Assembly: GCA_902826615.1 (NCBI GenBank)
Contig: CADEFN010000007.1
Location: forward strand, 124,001 to 188,000
Source of the DNA: an uncultured Gemmatimonadota bacterium
GTDB lineage: Bacteria; Gemmatimonadota; Gemmatimonadetes; Gemmatimonadales; Gemmatimonadaceae
DNA: 64,000 bases
Reading direction: 5' to 3'
The notes under the pieces were generated by a model, which worked only from the letters and a program-made list of their open reading frames with translations, did no database searches and had not been told where the DNA came from. Both the position numbers and the translations under genes were made by a program. Positions 26,662 through 37,095 of this stretch are shown piece after piece. Each line of letters begins with the position of its first letter. The stretch's first letter is position 1.

Positions 26662-28443
26662 TCAGTCAGTAGTGGTCAGGTGCAAGGCCGCAAGATCGGC
26701 GGGCTTCACCGTGGTGGGCGCTCCCTCGAACAGGGCGCGCGCGGCCGTGGTTTTGGGGAAGGCCAGCACATCGCGCAGGGAGGTCGCGCCCGCCAGCAAC
26801 ATCGCAATGCGGTCGAAGCCTAACGCGAAACCGCCATGCGGTGGGGCCCCCGCCGCGAGTCCATCGAGGAGAAAACCGAAGCGACGCGCCTGCTCCTCCT
26901 CGGGGATGCCGAGGAGGCGGAAAATCGTGGCCTGCAGCACAGGATTGGTGATGCGGATGGATCCACTGCCCAGCTCATTGCCATTGTAGACCGCATCGTA
27001 GTGCTGCGCACGCACCCGCCCAGGTTCGGACTCCAGGAAGCCGAAGTCGTCGTGATGTGGTGAGGTGAATGGGTGGTGGGCCGGCACATGCGTACCGGAT
27101 TCCGGGTCGAGTTCGAAGAGCGGGAAGTCCACCACCCAGCAGAAGGCATGTTCGCGCGTTGGGGTCATGCCGGGACGTCGCGTCACCGCGGAGCGCACGG
27201 CATGCAGCGCCGGTGACGTCACCGTGTCGCGGCCAACGACCGCCAGCAGGAGTTCGCCCGGCGCGCCGCCAACCGCCGCAAGCAACTCGGCGCCGAGGGC
27301 CTTGGTGCCCTGGCCTTCCCAGCCGGCATCCGTGCGTTTGGCCCACATGAGCCCACCGGCACCGGCGTCCTTGGCCAGTGCCGCATAGCCGTCAATTTCC
27401 TTGCGCGATGCCTCGGCCGCGTTGGGCACACGCAGGGCGCGCACGCGACCACCGGCCACGATCGCATCGCGCACAAAAGGCGCCGCATCGTCGGCCACTT
27501 GTGGCGTGAGATCGCTGATCTCGATGTCAAAGCGCAGGTCGGGTTTGTCTATGCCGAACCGCTCCATCGCCTCACGCCACTTGAGATGCGGAAATGGGCG
27601 GGCAATCGTGTGGCCAGCCTCCTGCCAGAGTGCCACCAGCACCGACTCCACCACCTGCTGCACGTCGTCCTGCGAGACAAAGCTCGCCTCGAGATCGATT
27701 TGCGTGAACTCCGGCTGCCGGTCCGCGCGCAGGTCCTCGTCACGGAAGCATCGCGCGATCTGGAAGTAGCGATCGTAGCCAGCCACCATCAGGAGCTGTT
27801 TGTAGATCTGTGGTGATTGCGGCAGGGCGTAGAACTCCCCCGGATGTACGCGGCTGGGCACCAGGTAGTCGCGCGCGCCTTCCGGGGTGGGCTTGGTGAG
27901 GATGGGTGTCTCGATCTCGAGAAAGCCCATGGCACTCATGACCTGTCGCGCGCACTGGAGCAGCCGGTGACGCAGCAGGAGGTTGGCCTGCAGCTCCGGC
28001 CGGCGCAGGTCCAGGACACGGTGTTTGAGGCGCAGCTCTTCTGCCGCCAGTTTGTCACCCCGGTTGCGAGCCACGGGAATCGCGGGAATGGTCGCGGGTC
28101 CGACGACACGAACGGTCGTGGCACGCACCTCCACGTCTCCGGTGGCCAGTTCGGGATTCCGACCCTCGGGGGGACGCACCACCACTTCCCCCTCGACCAG
28201 GATCACCGTCTCGGGTGTGAGCCCCTGCACCACCGCCATGGTGTCGCCAGCAGCGCGCGCCGGGTCGCAAGACACCTGCACAAGGCCATCGCGGTCGCGG
28301 AGATCGATGAACGCCAGACCACCCAGGTCTCGCGTGCGATGCACCCAGCCGCCTAACCGCACGGTCTTGCCGGCGTCGCTGATGCGCAGACTCCCGCAGC
28401 GGTGACTGCGCATCGCCGTTTCGGCCGTTCGTTCCTGACTCAC
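26662..28443 (-). CDS. aspS: Aspartyl-tRNA synthetase
   Basis: A 593-aa bacterial-type AspRS. The N-terminal OB anticodon domain (GGWVHRTRDLGGLAFIDLRDRDG) is followed by the class II core with SPQIYKQLLMVAGYDRYFQIARCFRDEDLRADRQPEF-type motif 2 sequence (DEDLRADRQPEFTQID visible), the inserted GAD domain, and motif 3 LGFDRIAMLLAG. GTG at 28443 overlaps the VanZ stop as GTGA, the habit of this genome. ATG at 28413 (MRSHRCGSLR) is the alternative and aligns with other AspRS starts. Its 3' end lies 3 nt before phoH. Confidence 0.96.
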   Translation of the reverse strand: MSQERTAETAMRSHRCGSLRISDAGKTVRLGGWVHRTRDLGGLAFIDLRDRDGLVQVSCDPARAAGDTMAVVQGLTPETVILVEGEVVVRPPEGRNPELATGDVEVRATTVRVVGPATIPAIPVARNRGDKLAAEELRLKHRVLDLRRPELQANLLLRHRLLQCARQVMSAMGFLEIETPILTKPTPEGARDYLVPSRVHPGEFYALPQSPQIYKQLLMVAGYDRYFQIARCFRDEDLRADRQPEFTQIDLEASFVSQDDVQQVVESVLVALWQEAGHTIARPFPHLKWREAMERFGIDKPDLRFDIEISDLTPQVADDAAPFVRDAIVAGGRVRALRVPNAAEASRKEIDGYAALAKDAGAGGLMWAKRTDAGWEGQGTKALGAELLAAVGGAPGELLLAVVGRDTVTSPALHAVRSAVTRRPGMTPTREHAFCWVVDFPLFELDPESGTHVPAHHPFTSPHHDDFGFLESEPGRVRAQHYDAVYNGNELGSGSIRITNPVLQATIFRLLGIPEEEQARRFGFLLDGLAAGAPPHGGFALGFDRIAMLLAGATSLRDVLAFPKTTAARALFEGAPTTVKPADLAALHLTTTD

Positions 28444-28820
28444 CTTGCCAACTCCTGGCGCCTGCGCGCCCGATACAGACTCAACCCGATAATCCCGCCA
28501 GCAACGTCCGCGGCCCAGTCCGAGACATCGGCACCACGGCCAGGTATCCACCGCTGGTGCCATTCATCGCCTGCCGCGAACAACACAATCAAACCAACGA
28601 CCAACAGCACCCACGACCACTCGCGCCCCTGCAGCGCACGCGCACAGAGGACGCCCAGCACAGCATACATCGAGAAGTGTACGAGTTTGTCGAGCCCCGG
28701 AACCGATGGACCTTTCGGCACGAGTGGTCCCGGCAGCGAAGTGATAAGGAGAATCACGGCCAGCCAAAGGACCGGCGACAGCCAAGCCCCACGGGGCGCT
28801 ACTCCCTCGCCAGTCGGCAA
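28440..28820 (-). CDS. VanZ-family membrane protein
   Basis: A 126-aa protein with four hydrophobic segments and the VanZ hallmarks: an early PG motif, DKLVHFSMYAVLG in the middle and FAAGDEWHQRWIPGRGADVSDW followed by the last helix. VanZ-like proteins are linked to teicoplanin resistance and envelope functions; biochemical role unclear. It is the first gene of the long minus-strand unit running through aspS to the mutase. Confidence 0.85.
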   Translation of the reverse strand: MPTGEGVAPRGAWLSPVLWLAVILLITSLPGPLVPKGPSVPGLDKLVHFSMYAVLGVLCARALQGREWSWVLLVVGLIVLFAAGDEWHQRWIPGRGADVSDWAADVAGGIIGLSLYRARRRQELAR

Positions 28821-29008
28821 GTGCTCATGGGGCGGCGTGCTCAGTCTTGAAGTGTCCAGCTGTCGGCATCACCGGCAAATGTAAGCCCGGGGGCTGGTCT
28901 TGGGGAGCCATTGCGATTGTGATTGCCGCTTTCGCTCATTACGTTAACTCTTTGTCACGCCTGACGTTGTGCGCCCAATGGGAGCGCCCCGGGGGCCCCG
29001 CACCGGCC

Positions 29009-30070
29009 ATGTCACAACCCGCCAAGACCAACCTGCTGGCCCTTTCCATTCCCGAAGCCCGGGAATCCCTTCGCGCCTTCTTCGCTGCGCGGGGCGAACC
29101 GGCGTATCGGGTCGGCCAGACTCTGACCCGACTCTGGGCCCGGCCGGTTTCCGCCTTCGCCGACATCACTGAGCTGCCAGAAGCGCTCCGCGACGCGCTG
29201 GCCAGCGCCTTCGAGCTTCCACGTCTGGAACTCGCAGCCCGTCAGCGCTCCACCGACGGCACGGAGAAATTCCTCTTTCGGCTGGCGGACGGTCAGGCCA
29301 TCGAAACGGTGGCCATCCCCGATGGCTCGCGGATGACCTTCTGCATCTCATCGCAGGCCGGTTGCGCCCTGCAGTGCGCTTTTTGTGCCACCGGTGCCAT
29401 GGGCTTCGCGCGCAATCTCGGACTCCATGAAATTGCCGGGCAGGTCCGGGAGCTGGCACTCCTCGATCCACCTATCAAAGCCACGAACATCGTGTTCATG
29501 GGCATGGGCGAGCCCCTCATGAACTGGCCCGCCGTCGACGCCACCCTGACCGTCCTGAACAGCCCGGAAGGCTTCGGGATCGGCGCTCGCCACATCACGG
29601 TCTCCACCGTCGGGGTGCTTCCGGGCATTGTGGCACTCTCCCAGCGCCCCGAGCAGTTCCGGCTCGCGATCTCGATTCACGCCCCCAATGACGGCCTGCG
29701 CCATACCCTCATGCCGATCAACACGAAGTACCCGCTGGCGGAGGTGATTGCCGCAGCCAGGGACTTCGACCGGCGCGTGACCTTCGAGTACGTGATGCTC
29801 GGCGATGTGAACGACACTCCGATGCATGCCCGCGAGCTGGCGGAGCTGGCACGGGCGTGCGGCGCCTTTGTGAATCTCATTCCGCTGCACCCGGGAGGCG
29901 CTGGCGCGTTCACCCCCACACCGGCGCGGCGCATTCGGGAGTTTGCCGGTCAGCTCGAACGGCATCGAGTGGAAGTGGCCGTGCGCAAGAGCCGCGGCAC
30001 CGACATCAGCGCCGCCTGCGGACAGCTACGGGTTGAACGGCTCCGGCGGCGGGCGCCATCGACGGTCTAA
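29009..30070 (+). CDS. rlmN: 23S rRNA (A2503-C2)/tRNA (A37-C2) methyltransferase
   Basis: A 353-aa radical-SAM methyltransferase. The CxxxCxxC cluster motif is Cys119, Cys123 and Cys126 in QAGCALQCAFCATG, followed by NIVFMGMGEPLMNW, RHITVSTVGVLPGI and a C-terminal Cys in SAACGQL that serves as the methyl-carrier/resolving Cys. ATG at 29009 gives family length; the longer open frame upstream is the divergent promoter region. The 3' end overlaps the convergent LytR_C gene by 45 nt. Confidence 0.96.
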   Translation: MSQPAKTNLLALSIPEARESLRAFFAARGEPAYRVGQTLTRLWARPVSAFADITELPEALRDALASAFELPRLELAARQRSTDGTEKFLFRLADGQAIETVAIPDGSRMTFCISSQAGCALQCAFCATGAMGFARNLGLHEIAGQVRELALLDPPIKATNIVFMGMGEPLMNWPAVDATLTVLNSPEGFGIGARHITVSTVGVLPGIVALSQRPEQFRLAISIHAPNDGLRHTLMPINTKYPLAEVIAAARDFDRRVTFEYVMLGDVNDTPMHARELAELARACGAFVNLIPLHPGGAGAFTPTPARRIREFAGQLERHRVEVAVRKSRGTDISAACGQLRVERLRRRAPSTV

Positions 30071-30466
30071 CCAGACGGTGATATCGACGTAACGCGACGA
30101 GTCGGGGCGCGACACCACCGGCGCGTTGCCAAGCACACGGCTCAGCAACTGCGACCACTGCGGATGGCCGGTGCGATCGATCACCAGGGTTGTGTCCGGT
30201 ACATCGGTCGCGGACGAAAAACTCACCACATCGAATCCCGCCGCCCGAAGCGCAAGCATGCCACGCCGCGCCAGCCCACGCTCGGCGGAGACATTGATTA
30301 CCTCGACGCGAACCCGCGTCCCCTCGGGTACCACCCGTTCGATTCGCCGCGACGTGATGATGCCGGCGTCCGCCGCGGGGCGGCGCGACCACCACCACCA
30401 GCCGCCCGCCGCCACCGCCAACACGACGACGCCAGCCACGGCGCGCCTCAGCGTACGGCGTTCCAC
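30026..30466 (-). CDS. LytR C-terminal-domain protein, membrane anchored
   Basis: A 146-aa protein with an N-terminal transmembrane helix (about residues 8-25, ending in four tryptophans) and one LytR_C domain (RVEVINVSAERGLARRGMLALRAAGFDVV ... TLVIDRTGHP). It lacks the catalytic LCP domain that usually precedes LytR_C, so it is probably an extracytoplasmic binding module for the envelope. I prefer GTG at 30466, which overlaps the YqeK stop by 19 nt; GTG at 30514 is an alternative. In Firmicutes yqeK sits beside a LytR-type gene, nadD and rsfS; here only yqeK and the LytR_C part are present. Confidence 0.75.
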   Translation of the reverse strand: MERRTLRRAVAGVVVLAVAAGGWWWWSRRPAADAGIITSRRIERVVPEGTRVRVEVINVSAERGLARRGMLALRAAGFDVVSFSSATDVPDTTLVIDRTGHPQWSQLLSRVLGNAPVVSRPDSSRYVDITVWLDRRWRPPPEPFNP

Positions 30467-31047
30467 AGGGCGACCGTCTCGGGATAAATCTGCTTCCCTT
30501 CGCGCAACGTCCACTCCATCCGCATACGTACTACCTGCCTGAAGACGCCGTCAAAGTCGGCATGCAGCATGGAGGCAAGAAAGGCGCGATCGGTGGTCGC
30601 AAAGTTCCGGCCCGGCTCCAGAAAGTCGGCCATGAAAAGCGCTCGCCCCGTGCGGCCCCACTCGGGATTGCCGAGTGTGTGCCACTCGATGGCGTTCAGA
30701 ACCTCGGCCCGCGTTTCGCCCTCGCTGGCCAGACGTTGGGCGGCGGCGGGGCCATGCAATACACCATCAGGGAGTGTATCAGCTCCGCCAAGAGCGGAGC
30801 GCAACGCCGCCGGGGTTTCGTCGCGCAACGCATCATGCCAGCGGCCGGCATCATGCCACGCACGCGCCTCGTCATCATCGACATTGAGGTCACGCGCCCA
30901 GCGATCGAGCAGATCGGTGACACGCTGGATGTGGGCCCGTCGTTTGTCTGACACCACCGCCCAGGCGGGGAGCACCACGGGCGACGAAGCGTTAGGCGGG
31001 AGAGGAGATCCACGAGTCACGGCAGCAAGGTAACGCGGCAGCGGCAC
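30448..31047 (-). CDS. HD-domain phosphohydrolase, YqeK-like
   Basis: A 199-aa HD-superfamily protein. Conserved points are RAHIQRV near the start, RWHDALRD (the HD pair), VLHGPAAAQRLA, AIEWHTLGNPEWG and ALFMADFLEPGR, the order seen in YqeK diadenosine tetraphosphatases. The predicted reaction is symmetrical Ap4A cleavage to ADP. The annotated GTG start gives about 30 residues before the conserved part; a GTG closer to SDKRRAHIQ is possible, in which case the CGTTAGGC word at 30990 would be non-coding. It lies 13 nt downstream of the MCP-like gene, at the end of the trp-containing unit. Confidence 0.72.
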   Translation of the reverse strand: MPLPRYLAAVTRGSPLPPNASSPVVLPAWAVVSDKRRAHIQRVTDLLDRWARDLNVDDDEARAWHDAGRWHDALRDETPAALRSALGGADTLPDGVLHGPAAAQRLASEGETRAEVLNAIEWHTLGNPEWGRTGRALFMADFLEPGRNFATTDRAFLASMLHADFDGVFRQVVRMRMEWTLREGKQIYPETVALWNAVR

Positions 31048-31060
31048 CGCGTGCTACCGG

Positions 31061-33136
31061 TCAGGCCAGGCGCGTCAGCTGGCGAGTGAGGACGCTGAGC
31101 GACGAGGCCAGTTCCTTGAGATCCCGTGTCGCACCTTCGAGTTCGAGGAGGGCGCGCGCCTGCGACTCGGTGGCGTGGGCCACCTGCCCCGCGCTCGAAC
31201 GGTTCCCCTGTGAAATCGTGGCGATGCGATCCACTCGTTCCCGGACGTGCCCCACATCACGTTCTTGCCGGCGCGACACATCGGCGATCTGCCGTATGCC
31301 CGCGGCCACGGCGGCATTTGCTTCGAGGATCGAGGCAAGCGCCGTGTGCGCCGAACCTGAAAGCGATTCCACGTCGCTCACGAGCCGGCGACCGCGATCC
31401 ATCTGCGCGCTCGCTCTCTCCATTTGCTGCGACAGCTGGGCAATGAGGTCGTTGGCATCGCCAGAGGCGCGCGCACTCTGTTCCGCCAGCCGCCGAATCT
31501 CCTCGGCCACCACAGCAAAGCCCCGTCCCTGCTCTCCGGCACGCGCGGCTTCGATGGCCGCATTGAGGGCAAGCAGGTTGGTCTGCTCGGCGAGGTCCTT
31601 GATGACGGCGATGAACGACATCGCCCGCTCGGATTGTGCCCCCAGATCGGCGAGCACAGATGTACTCTCGCCCACAAATCCCTTGGCGGCGTCGAGACGT
31701 TCGATGGCCACGCCGATGGTGCCCCGGTGTTCGGTGGCGAGTTCTGCGGCCCGGTCGCTAGCCTGTGCAGCACCACGAGAATCGTCGGCAATGGAGGTCA
31801 TGCCGCGATACAGGGCATCGGTGGCTTCGCGGCTCTGCGAGACCTGGTCGCTTTCCTCGGTTATGGTGCGGCTCATGTCTCCCACCAGCCGCGCAACTGC
31901 CTCGCCATCGGTTCGCAGCTGACGCGCCGACACATTCAGCGTGGCCACCTGTCGTTCCAGACGCGAGACCGAATCCACCAGCGGGCGCCGCAGGTCCTGG
32001 ATCTGCAGAGCCGTCGCAAGGTGACCAGCAAGCCGGGCCACCAGCGCGACGTCCTTCTCGCCGTACACCGCGCGTTTGTGGTGACGCAGCTCCACCGCAC
32101 CTAACGTGCGACCGCCGAAGCGCATGGGACTGACCAGGATACTCTGTGTGCCATCGCGCGTCTCCGCGGCGGCGCGGGGATCCTTCAGAGCGTCACGCAC
32201 CACCACGGCCTCGCCCAGCCGCACCGCAGTATCCCGCAGCATCGACACATCGGATGGAGCCGGTGCGTCGCCACGATAGCCGGTCGCTGTGGAGTACAGG
32301 AGCACAAGCCCTTCGTCATCGCCCCGCCTGAACACGCGAAACTCCCGCCAGTCGACGAGCCGATGTGCCAGTGCCGTGATGTGGTCCAGCGCGTCGGCCA
32401 TCGAGACGTCACTGTTCACCACTCGTTCGATCTCGTGGACCTTGTTGAGTTCTTCGGCCTCGATGGCTTCCTGGACGATACGACGGAAGAGGAGTGTTCC
32501 GAAGGCAAGAGCAACCCCGACGACGGCCCAGCCCAGCGGGCCCACGTTCTCCAGGGTAAAGAGCACAATCACCGCGCCGATGATCGAGGCCGCAAAGGCA
32601 ATCACTTCGTAGCGCAGAATGAGTGATTGCTCGTCGGACGCCAGCTTGCCGCGAGACAGGAGCGAGTAGTACTGCAGGCTCTTGGCGGCTACAAACCAGG
32701 TGCCGAAGCCGGCGGTGAGCGCTGGCACGACATCAGCAGACAGGACAGAACCACCAGCTGCGACTTCCCCTGCAAACAACCCGTACCATCCAAAGCCGAC
32801 CGCCATCGCGAGGACTTCGCGCCCCGCGTTGACGCCGGCCCAGGACCATTGCTTGCGATGGACACCGATGTCGGCTGCCGCAACGCCGAGCGCCACGGCA
32901 AGTCCGGCGGCGGAGAGGCCGCACGCCAGCAACCCGGCAAGCGCTACAAAGGATGTGCCGGTGAGATTGGCATACTTCGTCATGGGGATGGGCCGCATGC
33001 GCAACGCTGCAGTGGCAACGGCCATGAACCCCACGGCGGGGAGCAGCTCCAGCCAGCGTTGGTCCGTGGCGAGTGCCGCAACAAGAACGGCGATCCCCGC
33101 AATCCCCGCCAGCCGTGGAATGAGGGCACCCCACAT
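31061..33136 (-). CDS. Membrane GAF-MCP signalling-domain protein
   Basis: A 691-aa receptor-like protein. The N-terminus has about seven hydrophobic segments (residues 1-225), then a GAF-like domain (about 245-395, with [19 protein letters not shown]). A long Ala/Ser/Glu coiled coil holds the methyl-accepting chemotaxis hairpin [39 protein letters not shown] split across residues 540-580. No HAMP or periplasmic sensor domain is seen, so sensing is probably within the membrane or by GAF. It starts 5 nt after the trpA stop, inside the trp transcription unit. No cheA/cheW is nearby. Confidence 0.88.
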   Translation of the reverse strand: MWGALIPRLAGIAGIAVLVAALATDQRWLELLPAVGFMAVATAALRMRPIPMTKYANLTGTSFVALAGLLACGLSAAGLAVALGVAAADIGVHRKQWSWAGVNAGREVLAMAVGFGWYGLFAGEVAAGGSVLSADVVPALTAGFGTWFVAAKSLQYYSLLSRGKLASDEQSLILRYEVIAFAASIIGAVIVLFTLENVGPLGWAVVGVALAFGTLLFRRIVQEAIEAEELNKVHEIERVVNSDVSMADALDHITALAHRLVDWREFRVFRRGDDEGLVLLYSTATGYRGDAPAPSDVSMLRDTAVRLGEAVVVRDALKDPRAAAETRDGTQSILVSPMRFGGRTLGAVELRHHKRAVYGEKDVALVARLAGHLATALQIQDLRRPLVDSVSRLERQVATLNVSARQLRTDGEAVARLVGDMSRTITEESDQVSQSREATDALYRGMTSIADDSRGAAQASDRAAELATEHRGTIGVAIERLDAAKGFVGESTSVLADLGAQSERAMSFIAVIKDLAEQTNLLALNAAIEAARAGEQGRGFAVVAEEIRRLAEQSARASGDANDLIAQLSQQMERASAQMDRGRRLVSDVESLSGSAHTALASILEANAAVAAGIRQIADVSRRQERDVGHVRERVDRIATISQGNRSSAGQVAHATESQARALLELEGATRDLKELASSLSVLTRQLTRLA

Positions 33137-33141
33137 CTGTG

Positions 33142-33933
33142 TCAGGCCCCGTCCAGCGCCGCGCGTAGTGCGCGTGTGAGGGACGCCGCCGCCTGAGTGC
33201 TTTCGCTTGCGGCGCGAATCATCGCGCTACCTACGATCACCCCGTCAGCCACGCGACCGACCGTGGCGGCGTGCGCTGGCGTACTGATCCCGAATCCCAC
33301 ACAGATGGGCAATGTCGTGGCGGCTCGCAGCCGCGCCACCGTGCTCTCGAGTTCCGGCGCCAGCGTGTCTTGCGTACCCGTCACACCAAGCCGACTGATG
33401 AGATACACAAATCCACCGCCATGCCGGCCGATTTCGCGCATGCGCTCGTCGGGCGTGGTGGGGGCGACCAAACGCACGAAAGCAAGTCCGCTCTCACCGA
33501 ACCAGGCCTCGCGTTCCGGATCGACACCGACGGGAAGGTCGGTGACCAGCACGCCGGAACACCCGGCGTCGCGCGCCTGCGTCATCGCCCCCGCGCCCCC
33601 GGCGAGCAGCGGGTTCAGATAGCTGAACAACACCACCGGCACCGGCACCTGCGCCTCGCGCACAATGGCAAGCGTCTCCGTGAGACCAACCCCATGTTGC
33701 AGCGCAACACGGGTGGATTCCTGGATGATCGGGCCATCCGCCATCGGATCGGAGAATGGCACGCCGACTTCAATGACGTCGGCCCCTGCCTCGGCGACCG
33801 CACGGATCAGCTCCACCGATCGGGTCGGATCAGGGAACCCCGCGGTGAGATACACCACGAGTGCCCGGCGACCCTCTCCGCGCAGCTGTGCAAAGCGTGC
33901 GGAGAGGGTGTCAGACGAAGTAGTCACCGACAT
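33142..33933 (-). CDS. trpA: Tryptophan synthase alpha subunit
   Basis: A 263-aa TIM-barrel TrpA that cleaves indole-3-glycerol phosphate to indole. The catalytic Glu55 is in [12 protein letters not shown] and Asp66 in MADGPIIQ; the phosphate site includes [13 protein letters not shown] at 33933 overlaps the HD-GYP gene end by 23 nt; a GTG two codons later is possible. It is separated from trpB by two coupled signalling genes, which is unusual since trpB-trpA are normally adjacent. Confidence 0.96.
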   Translation of the reverse strand: MSVTTSSDTLSARFAQLRGEGRRALVVYLTAGFPDPTRSVELIRAVAEAGADVIEVGVPFSDPMADGPIIQESTRVALQHGVGLTETLAIVREAQVPVPVVLFSYLNPLLAGGAGAMTQARDAGCSGVLVTDLPVGVDPEREAWFGESGLAFVRLVAPTTPDERMREIGRHGGGFVYLISRLGVTGTQDTLAPELESTVARLRAATTLPICVGFGISTPAHAATVGRVADGVIVGSAMIRAASESTQAAASLTRALRAALDGA

Positions 33934-35389
33934 TGATGCCGTAACGTTCCGGAGAATCGGTTTTGATGATCGTGCGCTTGAAGGTGCCGTCGGGTGTGGT
34001 TTCGGCGAGATCGACGAGGGTGCCCGGATAGAGCACGTTGCCGCGTGCATCGCTGACCACGCGGACAATGGGGCGCGCCATGGCCTCGGGGCGCGGACTC
34101 GAGGCGTGGACCAGGGCGAGCTCGAAGGTGTCGAGGACGACCATCGTGCCGACCGGAAAGACGCCTAACAAGTTGATGAACCCCTTCACGACGACCGGAT
34201 CCATGCCCCGGCGCGGGTTGTCACGCATTCCCGCCAGCACCGCGGCTGGCGACATGGGGACCGTCTGGTATGCCCGTCGTGAGGTGGCAGCGTCGAAGCC
34301 GTCGGCCACAGCCACGATGCGGCTGAAGATGCTCTGTTCACGTGGACGCACCGGACGTGGATACCCGGTGAGATCCATTTTCATGTGGTGTTCGTAGGCC
34401 ACCACCATCGCACGGTACGGCAGCTCCTGCTGACCACGCATGTGGAACAGAGCGAGCACCCCAAGCCAGGGATGCGCCGCCAGCCAGCGCCAGTCATCGT
34501 CGGTGAGCCCGTCGGATTTGTTGAGCACCGCCAGCGGCACACGCGACTTGCCGATATCGTGAAAGAGGGCCGCCAGGCCGAGATCGTAGAGCTGCAGCTT
34601 GGAGAGCCCCAAACGCCGGCCAAGCGCAACCGAAAAGATGCACACGTTCACCGAGTGTGTGAACGTGTACTCGTCGTAGTCGCGAATGGTCGTAAGCCCG
34701 AGGAGCGATGTCTCTTCGTTGAGGATCTGATCAACGATGGACTGCACCACCCGTTTGATTTTCTTGATACTCGGCGCCTGCCCCATCCGCACCGAGTTGA
34801 TGACATCCTTGGTGACGGCGACACTTTGCGCGTAGGTCCGCTTGGCGGCTTCCTTGGCTCGCTCCTGAAAGTCGCGGTCCTCTTCGGCCTGCACGGGGGG
34901 CCCAAGGTCGAACACCGTCACGCCAGCGCCCTGCAACCGCTCGAGCCAGTCGCCGATGGTGGGTTCGTCGCCACTTTTCGCGCCGGCCATCAGCTGGGAC
35001 AGCAGCACGAGCCAATCGCGGGTGACCGCACCCTCGCTCACACGGAACGAACCGATTGCGCACGAACGTAACGTGGAAAGGATCTGACTGAACGCCGCGT
35101 AGTTGTCGAGATCGAGACGGAGTCGCGTGGCGTTGACGAAGATGAATTCGTTCGACGCACGGAACTCGAGCTCCCGCTCCCGTTCCATGATGGTCGCGGC
35201 GGCCGCGGCGAGGTCAGCGAGCGCATTCTTCACCGCCTCATTTTCAGGCGGATACAGCCGGATGACCCGCATGGCGCCGTACAAGGACACCACCAGCTGC
35301 CGTCCCGCGCGACGGAGAAACGAGTCGCCGGTAAAGTCGTTGAGTGAGGTGCTCGCGCCCCCCGCCGGTGTGAGTCGCGGGGTACTCAT
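33911..35389 (-). CDS. HD-GYP domain protein inside the trp operon
   Basis: A 492-aa protein: an N-terminal helical region (about residues 20-220) without a recognisable sensor, then an HD-GYP domain (about 230-400). Visible ligands are His245 in FTHSVNV, His277-Asp278 in FHDIGK, His306 and His334-His335, followed by LTGYP (342-344). The canonical HHExxDGxGYP reads HHMKMDLTGYP, so the Glu metal ligand and the first Gly are changed; the enzyme may be bimetallic or altered. HD-GYP proteins hydrolyse cyclic di-GMP or related dinucleotides. ATGA overlaps link it to the HEAT gene, and a 23-nt overlap links it to trpA. Confidence 0.85.
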   Translation of the reverse strand: MSTPRLTPAGGASTSLNDFTGDSFLRRAGRQLVVSLYGAMRVIRLYPPENEAVKNALADLAAAAATIMERERELEFRASNEFIFVNATRLRLDLDNYAAFSQILSTLRSCAIGSFRVSEGAVTRDWLVLLSQLMAGAKSGDEPTIGDWLERLQGAGVTVFDLGPPVQAEEDRDFQERAKEAAKRTYAQSVAVTKDVINSVRMGQAPSIKKIKRVVQSIVDQILNEETSLLGLTTIRDYDEYTFTHSVNVCIFSVALGRRLGLSKLQLYDLGLAALFHDIGKSRVPLAVLNKSDGLTDDDWRWLAAHPWLGVLALFHMRGQQELPYRAMVVAYEHHMKMDLTGYPRPVRPREQSIFSRIVAVADGFDAATSRRAYQTVPMSPAAVLAGMRDNPRRGMDPVVVKGFINLLGVFPVGTMVVLDTFELALVHASSPRPEAMARPIVRVVSDARGNVLYPGTLVDLAETTPDGTFKRTIIKTDSPERYGINVGDYFV

Positions 35390-37095
35390 GGGGCGGACGA
35401 CCGCAGGCCACGGTTCACGGCGTTCCGGACCAGGATTTCCTTGTCGTTCGACGACTTCTGCAGCGACGCCAGGGCCGCGCTGGAACCCACCTTGCCTAAC
35501 GCCATGGCCGCGCAGGCACGCACCTCGGCATCCTCGCGCTTGCCAAACAGGCCGCGTCCGTTGAGCAGACCGTCGAGCATGGGCACTCCGGCCTCGCCAC
35601 ACATCGCACCATAGGCCTCGAACACCGCCATCTTCTCCGTGAGGTCTGCCCCGTCGATCTTCCGCTCCTTGATCATGCTTTCGAGCCGGTTGAGGGCCGG
35701 ACGATGGGTGCGCGCCGCAAAGGCTCGCGCGGCCGCCACGCGCACGTCGCGCGAGCCGTCGTCGAGCATACGCTCCAGATGCTGCAGCGATCCGGGGCTC
35801 CCGATTTCCGCCAGCGCCTGCACCGCCACCAGACGCACCGCCGGTTCGTTCTGCTGGAGCGACCGGCCAAGGACCGGCACCGCCGCGGCCGTCCGCATGG
35901 CTCCCGCGCGGCGCATGGCCTCGAGACTCACCTCACGCTCCGGCGAACCGATGAGCTGTACCAGTTCATTGGTATTGGCCGATGCCAGCCGGGAGGCCGC
36001 CTGCTCCAGCTGACTGCGCACGCGCAGATGCTGCACGCGGCCAAGCCACTGGAAAATCGTGCCTAACGCCTGTACGCGCAGCTGCTCGAAGAGATCGTTC
36101 AGATCCTGCTGTCCCACCTCTTCCACGCGTTCGTCGATGGACTGCAGCAGCTGCGTGAGCGCATCGGGTTCGCTCAGCCGGTCAGCCAGCTGCAGCAACC
36201 GGTCCCGCTGGGCCGGCGCCAGGTCACGGGCGCGCCCTGCCGTCGTCGCCGTCTCCCGCAGCAAAAGCGCCACAGCGCCGAGTTGCCCGCTCGTGAGGAG
36301 GTTCACCAGCAGAATATCGAGCACGCCGCAGATCTCTTCGCGGATGGTCGCGTCCACCTGCTGCTCATACGTGTCGAGGAGCATGGACACCACGTTGCTC
36401 CGCAGCTCGCTCGCATACTCACGCTGAATGGCGGACCGGAGGTACTCGATCTCCCGCTCCTCCAGGAAGTAGAGCGTGGTGTTGAAGTCATCCAGACTCA
36501 CCACGCCACTCGGCAGGATTTCCTCCTTGGGGGGCTCCTGCACCTGCGTGGGGTCCACCAGCCGGTCCCTTGCCGCGTCGTCTGATGCGATCAGGGGTTC
36601 CATCCCGTCCACCAGCAAGTCGATGTACCGGTAACGGATGTAGTTGAACTCCTTCTCCCACAGCAGGGTCAGCAGATCGTCGTCCTCGTTGGAGGCTTTG
36701 CGGACCCGGGTGATGATGTCGATGAGCCCAACAAACTCCAGCTGCTCCACATTCTTGAGCAGGCGCAGCTCACGAATGCCGTCCTTGTAGAGCACCCACG
36801 GGAGTGCATCCGTGGTCTTGTCGGGCTCGTTGAGCACGGCCCGTCCCTCCCACCGCAGCTGCGTATCGGTGACCTCGAGCAGCACCTCGTCAGCGTGTTG
36901 CCAGATGGGGGCAAACGCGGCACGCGCCATGTCGAGGGCGCGCAGGTAGGTGGGATTGTTGTGGAGGTAGAGCTGATGGGCACGCACCGCACGGCCGAAC
37001 ATCCGCAACATCTCCTCGACGAGCGCGGGAGGAAATGGCGGTTCATGCGCCTCACTCGAGGCGGCTCCCGCAGGATGCGCGACGTGGCCGGTCAC
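35386..37095 (-). CDS. HEAT-repeat protein inside the trp operon
   Basis: A 569-aa helical protein. Residues 1-350 are acidic and Leu-rich with no known domain. Residues about 370-565 carry HEAT/PBS-lyase-type repeats such as [34 protein letters not shown] and [18 protein letters not shown]. It is a protein-protein interaction scaffold, probably of the co-encoded HD-GYP protein (inference). The ATG overlaps the trpB stop by 4 nt and its own stop overlaps the HD-GYP start by 4 nt, so translation runs trpB-HEAT-HD-GYP-trpA. Confidence 0.85.
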   Translation of the reverse strand: MTGHVAHPAGAASSEAHEPPFPPALVEEMLRMFGRAVRAHQLYLHNNPTYLRALDMARAAFAPIWQHADEVLLEVTDTQLRWEGRAVLNEPDKTTDALPWVLYKDGIRELRLLKNVEQLEFVGLIDIITRVRKASNEDDDLLTLLWEKEFNYIRYRYIDLLVDGMEPLIASDDAARDRLVDPTQVQEPPKEEILPSGVVSLDDFNTTLYFLEEREIEYLRSAIQREYASELRSNVVSMLLDTYEQQVDATIREEICGVLDILLVNLLTSGQLGAVALLLRETATTAGRARDLAPAQRDRLLQLADRLSEPDALTQLLQSIDERVEEVGQQDLNDLFEQLRVQALGTIFQWLGRVQHLRVRSQLEQAASRLASANTNELVQLIGSPEREVSLEAMRRAGAMRTAAAVPVLGRSLQQNEPAVRLVAVQALAEIGSPGSLQHLERMLDDGSRDVRVAAARAFAARTHRPALNRLESMIKERKIDGADLTEKMAVFEAYGAMCGEAGVPMLDGLLNGRGLFGKREDAEVRACAAMALGKVGSSAALASLQKSSNDKEILVRNAVNRGLRSSAP

